DNA from: Ditylenchus dipsaci
Taxonomy: Eukaryota > Nematoda > Chromadorea > Rhabditida > Anguinidae
DNA: 64,000 nt
NCBI GenBank assembly: GCA_004194705.1
Contig: SADC01000043.1
Location: forward strand, 1 to 64,000
Direction: 5' to 3'
The notes under the pieces were generated by a model. It did not search any database. It worked only from the letters and a program-made list of their open reading frames with translations, and was not told the DNA's origin. This document shows positions 61,676 through 64,000 of the stretch, piece after piece. Both the position numbers and the translations under genes were made by a program. Each line of letters starts with the position of its first letter. Within the stretch, counting starts at the first letter, position 1.

Positions 61676-63033
61676 TCGGCCGAAAAGGGTCTCCCCCGTT
61701 TTCCGGCCTGAGCTACGAGCAGAGGCTCAGCCATCCAAAAGTTAAACGACAACTCTCGGATCCACCCGGCTGATCAGCCTGATACACTGAAAGTGCTTAT
61801 ACTTTTGCCTGTACCACAAGTTCCTGGATGTGGTGAGTGCCTTCAACGCTTAGAGAATTAATACTCTTTGGTACTTATAGGCACTATAGAAGTGGTCCCT
61901 GTTTTATCCCAATACAGCCCTTTAACCCTATTTAAATTGCTTTCTGGTCCTTTTATGGCAAAATTATTACTTGAAAATGAGTTTTGACCATTCTAAAAAT
62001 CTTGATTTGGGGGGGGAGGGAAGTTATAACCGAGTAGCTCTAGGATTAGGGGGGGGCGGATATCCCGAGTAGCACTTTTTGGGGGGGGGGGGGAGATTAT
62101 AACCGAGTAGCTCCTGCTTTTTAATTGGTAGGGTGGCCGTTAACTGACCGAAACAATTTTTAACAAATTCACCAAACCAAAAGTACTGCTTTTTATCACA
62201 AATAATCGAAACCTGGTCCAGAAGTCGTGCCATATAAAATTTATCAGAAACCTTCCCCTGTCGGTTACGGTAAAAGTTATGGTAACGGATATGACGCAAT
62301 TTTACCCTTTCCTCGAGGTTGATTTACTCGAGTAAACGTACTTCCATTCCTCGGTCCGAAGTCTATTGCCTGTTGAACCGGGTTCTCCAAATCGCTGCTT
62401 TCCCAAACCGTGTATGGACTGATCAACCGACCGTTGACTGCCCTGTTATGTGTCAGCGTTTTTGTTTTTTTTTTGTCAAATCGCTTTTATTGATTTTTCA
62501 GCATTTAAAACATCTCTGTTAATCTTCACATAACTTTCGTTCTGATCGATTCTTCTCTCAGAGAGGAATCGTAGAGAAGCGGGATTATTCGAGGTTTTAC
62601 GTCAGAGTTCTCATAAAGGCACTGCAGAATGAGTGTCGACCTGAGTTTGAGATTTGGTGTTTTTAGGGTACGTGACACAATTTCGCGGACCGTTATTTCG
62701 CCGCGCCACAATAGCGCCGAACCTTTTTCAAAGTATCCACTATGGTGTTTCACTGGAGCTGAGCAAAAAGACTCGAAATGCATTTTATTCAAGAGTCTTG
62801 CTCGGACGTTTTTCTGTTGGTACCTTTGTACCTAGGATTCAGAGCTTCAAAATGAGCTATTGACAAGCAACATCTGATAAAAAAAATGGGTAAAAATGCT
62901 TAGGTCTGCACTCAGGTCGACTTTCGACAGAGTCAATATCTCATTTTGAAGCCCTGAATCTTAGCTACAAAATAGTACCACCAGAAAAAAAAGTTTCAGT
63001 GAAGAAAAAAAATTACAGCTTTTCCTGTGTTAA
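61676..63033. other. Unassigned sequence, no supported gene
   Basis: Homopolymer-G runs around 62010-62095. A minus-strand frame at 62105-62300 (HIRYHNFYRNRQGKVSDKFY) and a plus-strand frame at 62570-62670 look protein-like but are short and unrecognised. Short inverted pieces at 62640-62960 suggest another element. Confidence 0.3.
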
Positions 63034-63260
63034 AGGGCCATTGCCACCTGTTTTGAATTGTCCCCTGCAATTCAATTTTGTTGCTGATCATTCAACTTCT
63101 GAACGGATTTTTCAAATGGGTTTCTAACAAAACAAGGCCTAGAATTTAATTTAAGTATAGTTTTGTTAGAACCCAGTTGAAAAATTCGTACGTAAATCCA
63201 ACGATAAAGAAAAAAATTTGAATTGGCGGGGACAACCGTTGTCGGAGACGGCAATGGCCT
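63034..63260. mobile_element. TTAA-type MITE, copy 6
   Basis: TTAA on both sides. The ends are AGGGCCATTGCCACCTG and GGAGACGGCAATGGCCT. Inner TTTCTAACAAAACAAGGCCT and complement. It is immediately adjacent to copy 7, sharing one TTAA. Confidence 0.82.
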
Positions 63261-63264
63261 TTAA

Positions 63265-63477
63265 AGGGGCATGCCCGTGCTAATAAGGGATGTGCCCTGG
63301 AATTCGAATTTTTAAGCTAATAATTGAAACTTCTGTACGATTATTCAACTTGGTTTTTAACAAAACCATACCCTAAATAAAATTTTAGGTCTTGTTTTGT
63401 TAGAAAACCAACAGAAGTTCAATGATTAGGAAAAATTTTGAATTCTCGGCAGCACCTCTTATTAGCGTGGGCATGCT
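63265..63477. mobile_element. TTAA-type MITE, copy 7 (right tip lost)
   Basis: Left end AGGGGCATGCCCGTGCTAAT next to the TTAA shared with copy 6. The right arm runs to GCGTGGGCATGC and then joins the inverted repeat without the final CCCCTTTAA. Internal sequence matches copy 1. Confidence 0.75.
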
Positions 63478-63860
63478 TTTCTGGACTTTTTATGGCGAAA
63501 TTATGCTTAAAAATGTGTTTTGACCACTCTAATAATCTTGTTTTGGAAGGGGGGGGGGGGTGGATTGGCGGTTATTACCGAGTAGCGTCAAAAAGCTTCC
63601 TAAAAAGACCCATATTAAACATTTCTCCAACCTATGCAAAATGTTACTAAAATATTTTTGCACAATGGTTTGATTCGTCTTTGTCTTTATGATCAACAAA
63701 AAATATATGTCAAAGTTCGCAGAAAAGTGCAAGTCAGGATAAAAATCGTAAAAAACATCCAAAAAGATGACTTCTTTGTCAATTCAGCAAATGAAATATT
63801 ATTCAGTTCGCCAATGCTATTTTTCAAAGATTTGAATCGCAATATAAGTACACGATTTTT

Positions 63861-64000
63861 CAAATCGTGTACCAGTAGGGCCACGTAGCTAATGTTGAGA
63901 TAGCTGTGCTATTATCTACGTTGGCTCCGTTAGCGTAGGTAGCCTGGAGTTTAGAGGCGCACACACAATGAATCATGAATCATTCGAAACCGATGCTGGA
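63861..64000. other. Right edge, nothing recognised
   Basis: Short end sequence with TAGC/GCTA motifs (GTAGCTAATGTTGAGATAGC). No gene or repeat could be assigned. Confidence 0.3.

Larger units (their letters stand above)
60935..63860. repeat. Large inverted repeat pair, about 350-bp arms
   Basis: 60935-61330 and 63478-63860 are reverse complements over most of their length (landmarks GACGCTACTCGGTAATTACC, TTTAGTAAGTAATTTTGCAT, GTCAAAACACATTTTTAAGC). A third partial copy lies at 61905-62110. This is probably a foldback element, about 2.9 kb, into which other repeats have inserted. Confidence 0.7.

Noticed and set aside
61740..61870. Possible 5.8S rRNA or ITS fragment (ACAACTCTCGGATCCACCCG)
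   Set aside because: Only the first ~25 bases resemble the 5.8S start; the rest does not follow, and no 18S or 28S sequence is nearby.
62105..62300. Minus-strand frame resembling a transcript-release or polymerase motif (HIRYHNFYRNRQGK)
   Set aside because: Too short, no flanking exons or known domain; left unassigned.

Overview
This window is eukaryotic. It carries a handful of ordinary single-copy animal genes cut into short exons and buried in a very dense nest of DNA transposons. Introns are mostly 40-60 bp, with GT..AG borders and TTTCAG-like acceptors. Several micro-exons (8-20 bp) occur, and the elements belong to animal families (mariner, pogo, hAT, MULE, Helitron, TTAA-type MITEs). 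My best guess is a small invertebrate, possibly a nematode. That is an inference from intron style and protein flavour, not a proven placement.

All recognisable host genes lie on the minus strand. Read from high to low coordinates they are: SPCS1/SPC12 (signal peptidase complex subunit, 60613-59662); LONP1 (mitochondrial Lon AAA+ protease, 56814-29364, 28 exons found, spread over 27 kb by element insertions); NDUFB10/PDSW (complex I subunit, 14262-12236); a small unidentified gene (11347-9151); and a class I phosphatidylinositol transfer protein (8156-5315, last exons not found). LONP1 and NDUFB10 are both mitochondrial. The genes otherwise look like an ordinary gene string rather than one pathway.

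Between and inside these genes: 0.3-5 kb holds a broken Ty3/Gypsy pol and a hAT copy. 9-15 kb holds MITEs in introns. 15-27.4 kb is a transposon island with a 7.9 kb 8-bp-TSD element containing a 3.5 kb hAT, a 1.2 kb near-perfect foldback, and a 2.6 kb Helitron inside another foldback. 27.7-29.2 kb is a TIR element that carries a piece of the RNA polymerase subunit RPB6 gene. The 9.2 kb LONP1 intron (32529-41752) holds a hAT, a MULE-like foldback with nested hAT MITE, a snap-back mariner and a MULE transposase remnant. The 10.5 kb LONP1 intron (44206-54701) holds at least three nesting levels, a ribosomal protein S4 gene fragment and a pogo transposase. 57.2-59.5 kb is another 8-bp-TSD element with two nested elements. 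60.7-64 kb holds MITEs and a large inverted repeat.

The most striking pattern is a set of about a dozen elements with 8-bp target duplications, most of them with their own private short motif repeated in tandem just inside both ends and inverted between the ends. Several insertions can be proven from within the window, because another copy of the target repeat shows the empty site. Coding frames of LONP1, PITP and SPCS1 carry scattered one-base indels, often in homopolymers. I read these as sequence errors more likely than gene death.
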